DNA from: Branchiostoma floridae
Lineage: Eukaryota; Chordata; Leptocardii; Amphioxiformes; Branchiostomatidae
Assembly (NCBI RefSeq): GCF_000003815.2
Contig: NC_049984.1
Span: 17,124,495-17,182,887 of the forward strand
Length of the DNA stretch: 58,393 bases
Reading direction: 5' to 3'
The position numbers were made by a program, and so were the translations under genes. Position 1 is the stretch's first letter; the number at the start of each line of letters is the position of its first letter. Below, in pieces: positions 44,301-54,794 of this stretch. The notes beneath the pieces were generated by a model that was given only the letters and a program-made list of their open reading frames with translations, was not told the DNA's origin and searched no databases.

Positions 44301-46726
44301 CCAACGCGCATGACGTCAGGTAGGTCATGTATGCTGATAGCCGCCGGGCGACTGTTGGATTAGCGCTTAGTGTCTTTTGCATGCAGTTTTTTTTACTGAT
44401 TCAGTTTCAGTATGAAGGCCATATTAAGATTACATACTCCAAAATCGGCTCCTGCGGTTCAAAATAGGGGCACAACTTACTTCCTGCCCCGAGACCTATC
44501 CACCAACATGAACCTAGCAGAAAACTTGACCTCCAACTTTGAAGCTCCGCTGCAGTACCGTAACTCGTCTCTAGGAGGCCCATTATTAAACTTGACCTTT
44601 CTATTTGCAGCCCCTACCCATATACCATCTACCAAATATCAGGCACAACCATTCACATCGTCTCGAGTTATGTTGTACGCAAACAAACAAACAAACAAAC
44701 AAACAAACAAACAAACATACACAGCTTGCTGCAGTATCGACGAAAAATGCCAGGTAAAGCATTTTCGAACTTGACCTTCCTTTCAACAACCGCCTCACAC
44801 CTACAAAATATCAGCAAGATACCTTCACAGCTTCTTGAATTGTATTGTACACACAAAGATACAACGCCCGCTGCAGTACCGTAGGCAAACATCAGGTACT
44901 AGTAAATCATTTTCAAACTCATGTTCCATAATGACAAATATCATGTCTGAATACAGGGTTCAGATGTGCACTAACATAAACATGAACGACCTGATCACCA
45001 TCCATCACGAGATGGGGCACATCGAGTACTATCTACAGTACAAGCATCAGCCCGTTCCGTTCCGGGAAGGAGCAAACCCGGGTTTCCACGAAGCAGTGGG
45101 AGATCTGCTGGCTCTGTCCGTGTCCACTCCGAGACACCTACAGAGCATCGACCTCTTGGACAATGTGGGCGACGACAACGGTAAGACGTACTCTTCGCAG
45201 ACTTCGAGCGGGGTTGGCTTTCATTTTATTGGCTAAATTCAAAGTTGGCTATTAGGTTCTTTAATGCCGGGAAAGGGAGTTTGCCTAGTTTGCCGTGGAA
45301 GGTGTTTCGCTTCGAGGGGGGCTGGCTTTTATGTTATGGGGGGGGGGGGGGCACTGGTTAGCTAGTTTGAATGTTGGCTACGGTTCTCTAATGCTCGGAA
45401 AGGGATTTTGCCGCGGAAGGGCCGGCCCCACTCGAAGTATGCGAAACAGGCTAGGTAAGCCTAGATTACGGCATAGGATCTACTTCAATCTGTCCTTGTT
45501 CTTTGACAACGCGTAATGAGACTATAGTGATAAACCTAACAAAATAAAAGCACTCCCTATCTTTTCATACAGAGTCTGACATCAACTTCCTGATGAGTAT
45601 GGCTCTACAGAAGATCGCGTTCCTGCCGTTCGGTTACCTGGTAGACCAGTGGAGATGGGCGGTCTTCAACGGCTCTATTACCCCGGCAACCTACAATCAG
45701 GAGTGGTGGAAACTCAGGTCAGAATCACACAGTCTAACAGTACTAGGACAAACTTCTAACTCACGTACAACCAGGAGTGGTGGAAACTCAGGTCAGAATC
45801 ACACAGTCTAACAGTACTAGGACAAACTTCTAACTCACGTACAACCAGGAGTGGTGGAAACTCAGGTGAGAATCACACAGTCTGACAGAACTAGGACAAA
45901 TCAAACTCACGTACAACCACAAATGGTGCAAACTCAGGTTTGATCTAGAATTACAAGTTACAATTCTAAATTTACCAGTTCTTGACAGTTGATGACTCTA
46001 CACACTTTGTCCATTGTTTTCCCCACGCAGGACTCGTTACCAGGGTATCGTGCCACCGATCCCGAGAAACAACGCCAAGGATTTTGACCCCGGATGCAAA
46101 TACCATATCCCTTACAACACCCCTTACATCAGGTCTGCTTCCCGTTAATTATTTGAACCAGAAATCTAATAGTATATGTGTGTCCACACTCAAAGGCTAC
46201 TGTCGCATTTGTCTCGTCACGAAAATGCAAATGAGCACATTCGTGACGAGACAAACGCGACAGTAACCCACTCAAAAAGAAAAGGAAGTGTACTAATATG
46301 TGATATTTACCCGAAGGAGTGAAACAAGAAAATATGGTCAACACCTAATGTCAACATCATCTGTAGAATTTATTTATATGATCGATCGTAGTTTCGGGAG
46401 GAGTTAAGAAAATAATAAGAAGCTACATAAACGACATCTTATTATTTATATCTAAATTTTATATATTGTTAGATCTTTTATTTGATCATGGCAAGCTCAA
46501 ATCGGCCTGCAGGCCGCATTTCATTGAGGTCATGAGGGAGGTAAGGGTTAGATAAGATATGACAGAGATACAGATTGCATGGAGTCCTTTAAAGTCTATT
46601 TTACCATATATCATTATATGGTACAAAAAGCTCATGGTTTATAGTCCGTGACCTGTAGGTTTGGTCATTTCTTTATCTCATGTATCTATATACATACAAA
46701 TATATGAAAATATGTATATATACAAC

Positions 46727-46774
<48 letters not shown>

Positions 46775-49277
46775 CGTCATGCTGCATTTGTTTCGCCGTG
46801 TAGATACTTCGTGAGCTACATTGTCCAGTTCCAGTTCCACAAGGCCCTGTGTGAAACCTCCGGACACACTGGTCTGCTGCACAAGTGTGACATCTCTGCA
46901 GGGCCCAACAAGGACGCCGCTGGGGAACAACTAGCGTGCGTTGTCATGTCATTTATAATAATGATAATAATACAAATAATAATATCTGGTGTATTTTGCC
47001 AGCCAGAAGGTACCCAATGTGTTGAGTAATGAGGCTAGTTAACGTGGTCGAGGCGCCTCTAACATGGGACCTCGTTTTGCGTCCCTCCCGGAAGACGATT
47101 TCGTGGAAAGCTTCGTGAGGCTACAGCATCAAACTCAAAGTTCTATATGTGCACTCCTCTTTGCTTAGAGCACATAAAACACATTGCTTACCTTTTTCAG
47201 CTTCTTTGATTTACATTGTGCTGCTAATACTTTACTTAACCAATAGTGTAGATACATCGATCAAGGTTAGACATCCAGGTAATAAGACAAGCCAAATTGC
47301 AGTTACTCAAGAAGCTAGATATGGTTTGGAAACGTTTCAGGTCGAATCCACTACCTTTCGCCAGTGACACTAAAGGGATTTCGTTCGAGAGCTGGCTTCT
47401 CCAACTATATTGCTTTAGCATGAATTTAATAAATTTCCATTACACATGATTGTCCGTGAATAATGAATGAATAAACCTCTTTTGCATATCAGTTCATTGT
47501 ATATAAAAGCCCTCTCTCCAGCGAGATCTCTTTAGTGTCACTGACGAAAAGTAGTGTATCCTACCTGGAAAGCCAGACCGTTTCGAAAATCATATCCAGT
47601 TGCTTGAGTAGCTGTAATTTGGCGTACAATAGTGTAGATCATAACAGTGACCCCCGCCCCAACCATCACAGTCGAATGCTCCGGATGGGGTCCAGTCAGG
47701 AGTGGCCGGACGCTATGGAGGTGATGACCGACCAACGAAACATGTCAGCTCAGCCGTTCGTGGAGTATTTCCAACCGCTAATCGACTGGTTGGAACAGAA
47801 TCAGGGTGAGATACTCGGCTGGGACGAAAGCTGGGCTCCTCCTTGTGAGTACAGATCATTCTAGAAAAGCAAAGCTCTCCACATTTCAATTTCTTTCCCG
47901 TAGAATTGTTCATTGTCCCGTAGAATTGTTCATTGTCCCGTAGAATTGTTCATTTTCCCGTAGAATTGTTCATTTTCCCGTAGAATTGTTCATTGCCTGC
48001 ATGTAATGCAGGTATAGTTTTCAGGAGCGTGGGAATTTTTGGAAGCTGGGGCCTTTCGGCGCTGTATCTCAAGAACGGATGGTGCGAGCACAATGATTTT
48101 TGGTATGTGGTTGGGGGGTTGTTGCCCGTTGTTCAGTCGTGATTTTGGACATCCTGGCGTTTGAACTTGACACTAAAGGGTGCATTTTTGTGTTTTGGGG
48201 GCCTTTTTGGCGCTGTATCTGCTGGACGAATGGCACGAAGGCCGCGATTTTTGGTGTATGGGTGGGGGGGGTTGTTGCCTGTTGGTTAGTATTGAATTTG
48301 GGCCTTGTCGTGTTTGAACTTGACACGGCAGGTCGAATTATGTGTCCGGGAGGGGTATTTCCGGCGTTGTATCTTCTGAACGGATGATGCGGGTGCACTG
48401 ATATTTGGCACATGTGTTGGTGGTGTTGGCATAATTCTCCCGTTTGATTTTGGCGCTCTTGGTGCTTGATCTTGACATTCTTGGTTACCTTTTGTGTGGG
48501 CACGGCATGTGCGCTTTATTTCCAGAACGCAAGGTGCCATTGTGTTGCTATTTGGTACATGGGTTGTTACTGGTGTCCTGATGGTCAGGTTTCATTTTGG
48601 GCCTCCTAGTGCTTGAACTTGATCCTGTAGGTTGACCTTGTTTCTGTGTGGTTTGGGCATTCCCCCAATATCTGCTTGTTGTCCCGTAGAATTGTTCATT
48701 GTCCCGTAGAATTGTTCAATCCGTGATATATGATAGAGTGGCCAGACATCGATCCAATGCATCTTATAATTCATGGTGTAGCATTTTGAAAATTGATATA
48801 GCGTTTAAATTCATAATTAGAATAAAACTTCTCTCCAACTAGATCTCTTTTGCATATCACTTCATAGCTAGCTAGGATATGAAAAACTCTCTCCAACATG
48901 TTCTCTCCAGTGTCACTGACGATAGACAGCGGATGTTGTCTGAAACGTCTGACCGTTTCCAAAATCATATCCAGTTGTTGCTTGAGGGACTGCTTTTTGC
49001 CGGGCGATATAGTAGCTAGTAAAAACTGAACACCGCCAGCTTGCTGTAAAATAACGCATAACGATTGTACTTTTTTTTCTGTTCAGATAACTGCGAGGCT
49101 ACCGATGGCTTCACCTGTGCTGACGGGTCCAAGTGCATCCGGCCAGGGGACCGCTGTGACGACGTCATGGACTGTGCTGACAACTCCGATGAACAGAAAT
49201 GTCCCGTCGGTAAGAACTCATTCATTCGTTCGTTCGTCAATCAACCAACCAACCAACCAACCAACCAACCAACCAAC

Positions 49278-49336
<59 letters not shown>

Positions 49337-49337
49337 C

Positions 49338-49382
<45 letters not shown>

Positions 49383-49765
49383 CATTCATAACGTCAACCT
49401 CGATATTTGTGTGTATGGGAACAAAAAATATATATCAATTGTACATACTTGTTACTAGGCCGTCAGCACATGTACTTAGTTTCGACCTACATTTTAAGAG
49501 ATTATACATGTGCTTCTCTGCGGCAGAAAGTCGTTTTGGTCTGCGTACCCTACACTTATCGTTTATATGTACTTGGATTGAAACGGATCTTTATTTGCCA
49601 TTTAGGACGGACATTTATTTTCTTTAGAAATCAAATCAAACATTAAAAAAAAAAATCATACTACATGTATATCTTTAATTGACAGCCTCAGCACGGAGCT
49701 CGAGCGTCACTGTTTCCATGGCGACCACCTTTATCTCAACTGTCGTCTGCATTCTGCTGAATTAG
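38382..49765 (+). CDS. ACE: Angiotensin-converting enzyme with LDLa domain, 14 exons
   Basis: Exons 38382-38588, 41234-41389, 41599-41692, 42167-42310, 42730-42927, 43525-43622, 44150-44319, 44957-45180, 45573-45717, 46031-46132, 46804-46935, 47672-47844, 49087-49209 and 49686-49765 sum to 2046 nt, 681 aa, all phases closing. Signal peptide 1-19; one M2 peptidase domain (about 25-612). Zinc site HEMGH: His373, Glu374, His377, with Glu401 in [11 protein letters not shown] 24 residues on, the spacing of human ACE. Cysteine pairs in [22 protein letters not shown] and [12 protein letters not shown] are kept, as are LVDQWRW and YIRYFVS (chloride-site Arg). ACE removes C-terminal dipeptides from peptides at the cell surface. 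Unusual: exon 13 is an LDLa module and exon 14 ends in a hydrophobic tail ([14 protein letters not shown]), suggesting GPI or membrane anchoring. Single-domain, like testis ACE. Confidence 0.95.
38625..39848. mobile_element. Tc1/mariner-type element, copy 2 (TA duplication), ACE intron 1
   Basis: Ends CAGTCAAACCTGCGC and GAGCAGGTTTGACTG, TA on both sides (38623-38624 and 39849-39850). Same ends as 23419-23954 but 1.2 kb long. It begins only 36 bases after the donor of ACE exon 1. No convincing transposase frame. Confidence 0.85.
39850..41233. other. Rest of ACE intron 1
   Basis: No exon seen. Near 39945 lies a short match (AGGCCACA then TTTTATGGATGACATCC) to 43674-43700 in intron 6, probably fragments of one dispersed repeat. 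Confidence 0.45.
44400..44950 (+). repeat. Imperfect tandem repeats with (AAAC)n in ACE intron 7
   Basis: Three related blocks each contain GCTGCAGTAYCG (44552, 44729, 44871) and AACTTGACCTT-like segments, spaced about 140-180 bp. A pure AAAC array lies at 44681-44715. The unit looks like a dispersed repeat amplified locally. Confidence 0.6.
45701..45939 (+). repeat. 74-bp minisatellite spanning the ACE exon 9 donor
   Basis: Unit starts GAGTGGTGGAAACTCAGGT and repeats at 45701, 45775 and 45849, with a decayed fourth at about 45921. The first copy includes the last 17 bases of exon 9 and its donor, so each later copy carries a duplicate of that donor (CTCAG/GTCAGAAT, and CTCAG/GTGAGAAT in the third). 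Confidence 0.9.
46729..46771. repeat. (TA)n microsatellite, ACE intron 10
   Basis: An uninterrupted AT dinucleotide run of about 40 bases, ending about 30 bases before the exon 11 acceptor. Confidence 0.9.
46952..47128 (-). mobile_element. Non-LTR retrotransposon 3' end, copy 2, ACE intron 11
   Basis: Aligns with 24632-24798, same orientation, sharing AACGTGGTCGAGGC and TCCCGGAAGACGATTTCGTG, with a degenerate AAT-rich tail. Confidence 0.65.
47237..47640. repeat. Inverted pair of dispersed repeats in ACE intron 11
   Basis: 47250-47420 read in reverse matches 47440-47635: TTTAGTGTCACTG, GTTTCSAAAMCATATC and TTGCTTGAGTARCTG occur in both. A third, forward copy lies at 48820-49000 in intron 12. 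The sequence looks like one transposon 3' region present three times. Confidence 0.65.
47897..48721. repeat. Composite satellite in ACE intron 12 (20-bp and 152-bp units)
   Basis: Five exact-period 20-bp units (CCCGTAGAATTGTTCATTGT and variants) at 47897-47996 and two more at 48682-48721 flank an array of about 152-bp units. The larger unit is marked by GGCGCTGTATCT and GAACGGATG at 48058, 48210, 48362 and, decayed, 48510. Confidence 0.8.
49087..49209 (+). CDS. ACE: ACE exon 13: LDL-receptor class A module
   Basis: This 123-nt exon enters and leaves in phase 1. It encodes six cysteines at residues 617, 625, 631, 638, 644 and 653 in the order typical of LDLa, with the calcium-binding acidic run [12 protein letters not shown]. 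LDLa modules bind calcium and proteins or lipoproteins. It lies between the ACE catalytic domain and the hydrophobic tail. Confidence 0.95.
49233..49383 (+). repeat. (CAAC)n/(AATC)n microsatellite, ACE intron 13
   Basis: About 150 bases of tetranucleotide repeat starting 23 bases after the exon 13 donor. It switches from CAAC to AATC units, with a short CAAC interruption near 49334. Confidence 0.9.
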
Positions 49766-49975
49766 AGACGACATTCTCCTGACGAAATCTTGGCGAAGAC
49801 AATCACTAGCATCACCAGTCATCATTGGTTTGAAGGGATATGAGGGTCATTGGAAAAGCGATTACTTACGCACTTTAATTTTCCTTATTCTAGAAGTAAA
49901 CCGGTGTACAATATTCTTAGCAATTGTTCATTAACCTACATGATGTTGATTATATGATGCAAGTTGATATCCCCA

Positions 49976-49981
49976 AATAAA
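49976..49981 (+). promoter_or_regulatory. Candidate ACE poly(A) signal
   Basis: AATAAA 211 bases after the ACE stop codon on the coding strand; the first such hexamer downstream. Confidence 0.5.
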
Positions 49982-51250
49982 GCATCAATGCTGATATCTA
50001 CCACACGCTTGCGTCATGGGGTCATGATGGTTTGACCTATACAGGCCATGAATCCAACACATGAGAATGACATGAAATTTTATTTCCCTTTCTTAAATCT
50101 TGTTTTGCTGAAAGGAACAACTGCGAGGGCCCTTCAAAAAGTAATGCCATTGGTTTTATAACAGCCCCCCCCCCCTGCTCAAAAGATTTTTCAATGGCCT
50201 ATCAAGGCCAAAACATATCAATGGAGATCTCATCCAGTGCAGAAGATATGATATCGTAGGGTCCCTTACAACAGTTTACTGTGATCCGTCGCAATTCTCG
50301 AAACACATGGAGTTCCCAACTCACTCGCTAGACGGCAGCTTTTTACAGAAAAGAAAACAAACATCCAGGTAACAGTACAACGTCACGTCCGGATTCAACT
50401 GCGACCCTTGATCCCGAAACTGTGACGTGATGAAACCACGATATCGGGGAAACACCCGAGCGATGTGTCGTCACTCAGACTTTATTCATTATGTCACTGT
50501 AGACAAGAAGATTTTTTTTGTAGCGTTTGTATACATGTATATAGGCATGTATGTAAACTATATATGTACGTATGCATATTTGTGGTTTAGCAGCGTAAGT
50601 CAAGATCTTCGAAGCTGGATGGATTGTAATGAAATTTTGTATGTGGGTATTTCTTTTTCTTCTTTCCCTCTAAGTTCTAACAACTATACTGGGGTATTAA
50701 TGAGGAGGTGGGGGTGGTACGGTTTACGGCAGGGCGGCCAAGCCGGCTCCAAAGGCTTGGGCCATATTTCCCGGCAGTTGGTGCCACTCATTTATGGTGT
50801 TCATGTCCTATCAAGAAAAGTTAGCACTTGCCCCCCCCCCCCTGGCGACTTTCCTCTGTACTGCAATATGACCTCTGGTTTCGATGTCTCGAGTTCTATA
50901 CAAAATTATAATGGTCACGATTTCGGGGCTCTCTAGCAGCTGTCTTTGGAACTGCAAACTTTGAAATAGGATAAGTCAAACAGAGATTAATAAATCTTTT
51001 ATAGAAACGCCCTTCTTCTCCCTATTCATATATCAAATTCGCTGAAATCCCCTGACGAAACTAAATTTTCAGTTTTGTATACTTGAACAGTAAACTTGGT
51101 TAGTTCCCTAAACTTTAACTATAATCACACAACCTTGTATCTAAATCCCCAAAAGGTACCATATGTTTTTGTTTACTGACTTCGGGACTTCCAACTTCCG
51201 GTTTCGCACTGTAGTTTCCATACGTCACCTGAAGCAGTTTCGCAGACTCA
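49982..51250. other. Gene-free interval between ACE and TRIM C
   Basis: No exon or clear repeat. It contains several homopolymer C runs (near 50167 and 50830). The right end must hold the TRIM C promoter. Confidence 0.45.
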
Positions 51251-51257
51251 TTCCGTG

Positions 51258-51265
51258 TATATAAG
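51258..51265 (+). promoter_or_regulatory. TATA box candidate for TRIM C
   Basis: TATATAAG, 77 bases before the TRIM C start codon. With a transcription start about 30 bases on, the 5' UTR would be short and intronless. Confidence 0.55.
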
Positions 51266-51341
51266 CAAGGGCCATTGTGTCGAAGTCCCATTTCTTCTTG
51301 CTCGAGGAGTAAACAACTAGCGCCAGAGGTTACGGAGCGAA

Positions 51342-52364
51342 ATGGCGTCCGCGACAGAACAGAGCTTTAAGCAGAAGATTCTGGAAGAAGATCTGTGCTG
51401 TGGGATCTGCCAGGAAACGTTCCGGCGCCCCAAAGCGCTACCTTGCCTACACACGTTCTGCGAGGAGTGTCTTACAGAGACGGCTAATCTTGGAGACCTT
51501 TGCTGTCCTCTGTGCCGCCGTGAGGTGCCGTTATCGACAGACGGTGTAGCAGGCCTCCCGGATAACTACCAACTCTCGGAGCTGTGCAAGAAATTCTCCG
51601 AGCTACCAGCTGACCAGGAGGAAGATGAATCACCGCGCTGTGATTACCACCCTTCCAACGAAGTACGACTTTTCTGCAAGGGCTCAAAATGCAACGTTCC
51701 TATCTGTGTTCAGTGCTTTGAAGATTCTCACAGCGACCACAAGGTTGTGCCAGTGAAACAGGCAGTCGAGAAGCGCATGACAAAAGTCAATCCGTTGCTA
51801 AAGGAGAAGAAGACGCAGATAGAAGAACTTCGCGAGTATCTGAAGGAAATTCGACACCTGGAGTCCCAGATCACTGACGCGAAGTGCTTGAGCGAAAAGA
51901 ACATTCTGGACTCATACACTGAAAGGGCGAAGCTACTCGCCGAAGACAAGGACAGGCTTCTTAGCGACGTTCAGAGAAGCTATCAAGACGCCATGAAGGA
52001 CGTAAATGCCGAGAAAGACGCTGTCTTACAGCAGCTGAAAGACTTGACGGACGTCGTCGAAGAAGTTGAACAGACCAAAGAAAAACACGCACTCAAGTTT
52101 CTCCGTCATGAACCAGACGAACTTCGTGATAAACTGGAAGAAACCAAAGTAGACCCCATTTTCGCTCCTTTGGAAGTCACGGCCACCATTTGTCGTCCAC
52201 ACAAAATCAAAAAGGAACAACTGGTAAATGGGGAGTTGGTGTCAGAAGTCTTCACCGCGAAAACTCGGTGGCAGGCTGTCGTCATGCTCTTGTCTCACGT
52301 CAAACTGAGAGCGTTCACGGTGGTAGAAACGGTGTACAACGACTTGAAGTCAATGAAGCAGTGA
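51342..52364 (+). CDS. TRIM-like RING/B-box/coiled-coil protein C (intronless)
   Basis: One frame of 340 aa. RING at about 20-60 (CCGICQETF, LPCLHTFCEECL, CPLC), B-box 2 at about 100-142 (CDYHPSNEVRLFCKG, CVQCF, HSDH), coiled coil about 145-250 and the family's short C-terminal block (FLRHEPDELRDKLEETKVDP, then ICRP). The central His of the RING is kept in LHTFC, but the usual Gly before it is Leu. Clearly the same family as genes A and B, more diverged. No SPRY, NHL or filamin repeats. E3 ligase activity is inferred from the RING. It lies downstream of ACE, so the TRIM cluster brackets the ACE gene. Confidence 0.88.
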   Translation: MASATEQSFKQKILEEDLCCGICQETFRRPKALPCLHTFCEECLTETANLGDLCCPLCRREVPLSTDGVAGLPDNYQLSELCKKFSELPADQEEDESPRCDYHPSNEVRLFCKGSKCNVPICVQCFEDSHSDHKVVPVKQAVEKRMTKVNPLLKEKKTQIEELREYLKEIRHLESQITDAKCLSEKNILDSYTERAKLLAEDKDRLLSDVQRSYQDAMKDVNAEKDAVLQQLKDLTDVVEEVEQTKEKHALKFLRHEPDELRDKLEETKVDPIFAPLEVTATICRPHKIKKEQLVNGELVSEVFTAKTRWQAVVMLLSHVKLRAFTVVETVYNDLKSMKQ

Positions 52365-52546
52365 TTCTTCTTGAGTCAGCGAGCGATATTAGGTTTAACG
52401 TTATGTCTCATTGAACAAACATGTGTAGTGTTGGGAGCACATTTGGATGTTGCAATAGGTTTTTGCTGAAACGATAAGAAGATCACTAGTTCTGTCCATT
52501 GGTGGTCCTATGGCAAAACCTCCCCACATCCCATCTTATAATGATC

Positions 52547-52552
52547 AATAAA
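52547..52552 (+). promoter_or_regulatory. Candidate TRIM C poly(A) signal
   Basis: AATAAA 183 bases after the TRIM C stop codon. Confidence 0.45.
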
Positions 52553-53220
52553 GGGACAGGTTACAGATTTGCCCAGATAAGTGCTGACCAGGCGAGCATA
52601 TAGAGTGTATAATACATCTCATCCTTTGCTTCTCTACACTAGTGGTAGGCGGTATGATACTGCACGTTGGAAGAAGGCCGTCCAAGGATTTCAGTGACAT
52701 CACAACGTTAGTCAAAAGGAATTAGAACTATTTGAACCAACACCGAGAATTCTGCCTTAAATGTAAAGGATATTGGTAAGTTAGCAATTTATCTAATTGC
52801 AGACAATCATGTTTTCATTTGTGTTTCGTATGAATGACATCAGTACATGTTTATAAATGAATATTGTTAGGGATAACTGCATACAATTCTGTCAAGCCAT
52901 GACATATCCATCGGTAGCCAAATCTTCTCAACGTCATTTTATATACATAAACAGCGAGTTTTTAAAAGAAAGATGTAAGAAGCTTACCTGTGAAGAGGGA
53001 TGGATTTATATTCGTTTTTTATAAAATTAAGACCTAGAAAGAGTTGACTTGGTCCGGGCAAGCAGCCCGTGATGATGATGATGAAAATTAAGACCAAAGC
53101 TTCTCAGTGTTTTCGCTTTAATAATAAAATCACAAAATAGCTGATATGTCCTGTTTATTTGATTGATTGGCACTGAGTCAATATCAATGACATACGGTTT
53201 TGACACTAGTAGATTGAAAT
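52553..53220. other. Gene-free interval
   Basis: No exon or repeat recognised downstream of TRIM C. Confidence 0.4.
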
Positions 53221-53221
53221 G

Positions 53222-53254
<33 letters not shown>

Positions 53255-53385
53255 GTTAGATTTTGGGCTCCCTAGCGGCTTGCTATGGTACTGCAGCGGA
53301 ACGTCCGGGTTTGATATCTGGAGTTCTGGACATGCAAGACCTCGGGGGTGGCGTATGTAGAAAAGTCATGCCGTATCGGCGTAAT

Positions 53386-53419
<34 letters not shown>

Positions 53420-53662
53420 GCACACACACACACACGCACACACACACACACAAACATGTTTAGCAATGCAAAAAAAAATTAATGTGAAATGCACCATGAC
53501 AGACACTGTTTTTTCAACATCATTTAAATCATACAGATATGCATGGTACAACCACAAGTATATTGATATACTAAACAATCAAGGAGAATACATGATTGTA
53601 CACTCATATACGAATAAATACATACGCACACATACACGCGCGCGCGCGCACACACACACATA
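53222..53662. repeat. Microsatellite cluster (CT and CA) with a dispersed repeat
   Basis: A CT run at 53222-53250, CA runs at about 53388-53453, and CA/CG runs at about 53622-53662. Between them, 53455-53580 (ACATGTTTAGCAATGCAAAA onward) is a copy of 54654-54770. Confidence 0.85.
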
Positions 53663-53989
53663 ACGTTACATCAACGCTCAGCCATGTGCCCTCACACATA
53701 CGCATGCACGCACAAACATGCACACACATACACACACATGTTGTTTGTGAAGCTACCACAGAGGGACAGAGTAAAAAAAAAAAGAAATATAAAATCTCAT
53801 CTCCATGAAACATTTAGGTTAAAGTCTGTATATTCTTTTTTTGAATTCTCCTGACTTTTTTAAAACTCTCCTGAAGTCGGCCGTCAATCTTCTAATGGTG
53901 TGACCAATGAATGGGCCGCTGGAAAGTGATTCAATCAAACTAACGCATCCTCAGTTATGCAGTAATTAGCATATGTATGGCTTCCTGAC

Positions 53990-54620
53990 GACGGGTTACT
54001 GCACAGGTGACCTGCACGGCCCTGGCTAGTCTTGGCCGGTACTGGGCCATCGTCAGACTCTTCAAGACCTTTTACTTACAAGCAACAGAATAATCAGCAG
54101 GTTGATTGCGGTCGCTTCGAGAGGAAGAGGAAGACGCCTTGGTTCAGACCGCCCGTCGTTGTTCAACCCACCACCGTGCACCGCCATATCATTTGGGCCT
54201 GTAAGTTAGAAATCTTTTTGTCTCCAAACTCCCGTGTGTGTCGTAGCTGATTTTAGGCGGGCTGACATGAGTGCATAATTTTTTTATATACAAGCCCATG
54301 CCACGTAGGTTGCTTATTGACGTTACTTTTAGGTTTATGTTAAGTTTGCGGGAAAGAAGTTGTATATTACTTTGACTTTTACTGTGCATCCTAATATCAA
54401 ACATAATTTTGGGCCGCAAACTTTACCTAACTAGAGTTCCACGGCCCTACGTAATACATGATATGAAATATTAAAAATATGTAGTGCAACCTACATTGGA
54501 ACTGTTAGAAGTAAGTGTCTTTACAAAAACTGCATGTCTCCATCCCTGAGTTTCACCAGATAAAGAAAGTATGGAGCCCGGCAAATTAACTTGGATGATA
54601 CTCAGGCTAACTAGTACCCA
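53990..54620. other. Unassigned interval
   Basis: No gene supported. Around 54010-54180 the sequence is more GC-rich than its surroundings and may be a transposon fragment, but I cannot assign it. Confidence 0.35.
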
Positions 54621-54653
54621 GCACCCCCCCCCCCCCCCCAACAACACACAGTC

Positions 54654-54770
54654 ACATGTTTAGCAATGCAAAACTGAAATGCACCTTTGCAGACATTGTT
54701 TTTTCAAGATCATTTCAATCATACAGATATACACGGTACAACCACAAGTATTTTCTTACACTAAACTACA
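54654..54770 (+). repeat. Dispersed repeat, second copy
   Basis: Aligns with 53455-53580, sharing ACATGTTTAGCAATGCAAAA, GACACTGTTTTTTCA-like and GGTACAACCACAAGTAT blocks. A poly-C run (54624-54640) precedes it. Confidence 0.75.
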
Positions 54771-54794
54771 AGTACATTCATGTAATGCAAGTAT

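Noticed and set aside
48069-48503. 144-codon minus frame with a repeated Thr/Pro-rich peptide
   Set aside because: It is the translation of the 152-bp satellite inside an ACE intron; no start context or partner exons.
47897-48721. CRISPR-like spacing of a 20-bp repeat
   Set aside because: The 20-mers are directly adjacent with no unique spacers, in a eukaryotic intron; it is a satellite.
50427-50936. 169-codon forward frame between ACE and TRIM C
   Set aside because: Tyr/Val-rich from AT repeats and a poly-C run; no domain, no splice or promoter support.
53272-53813. Open frames rich in Cys-Val or His-Thr
   Set aside because: Translations of CA/GT dinucleotide repeats.
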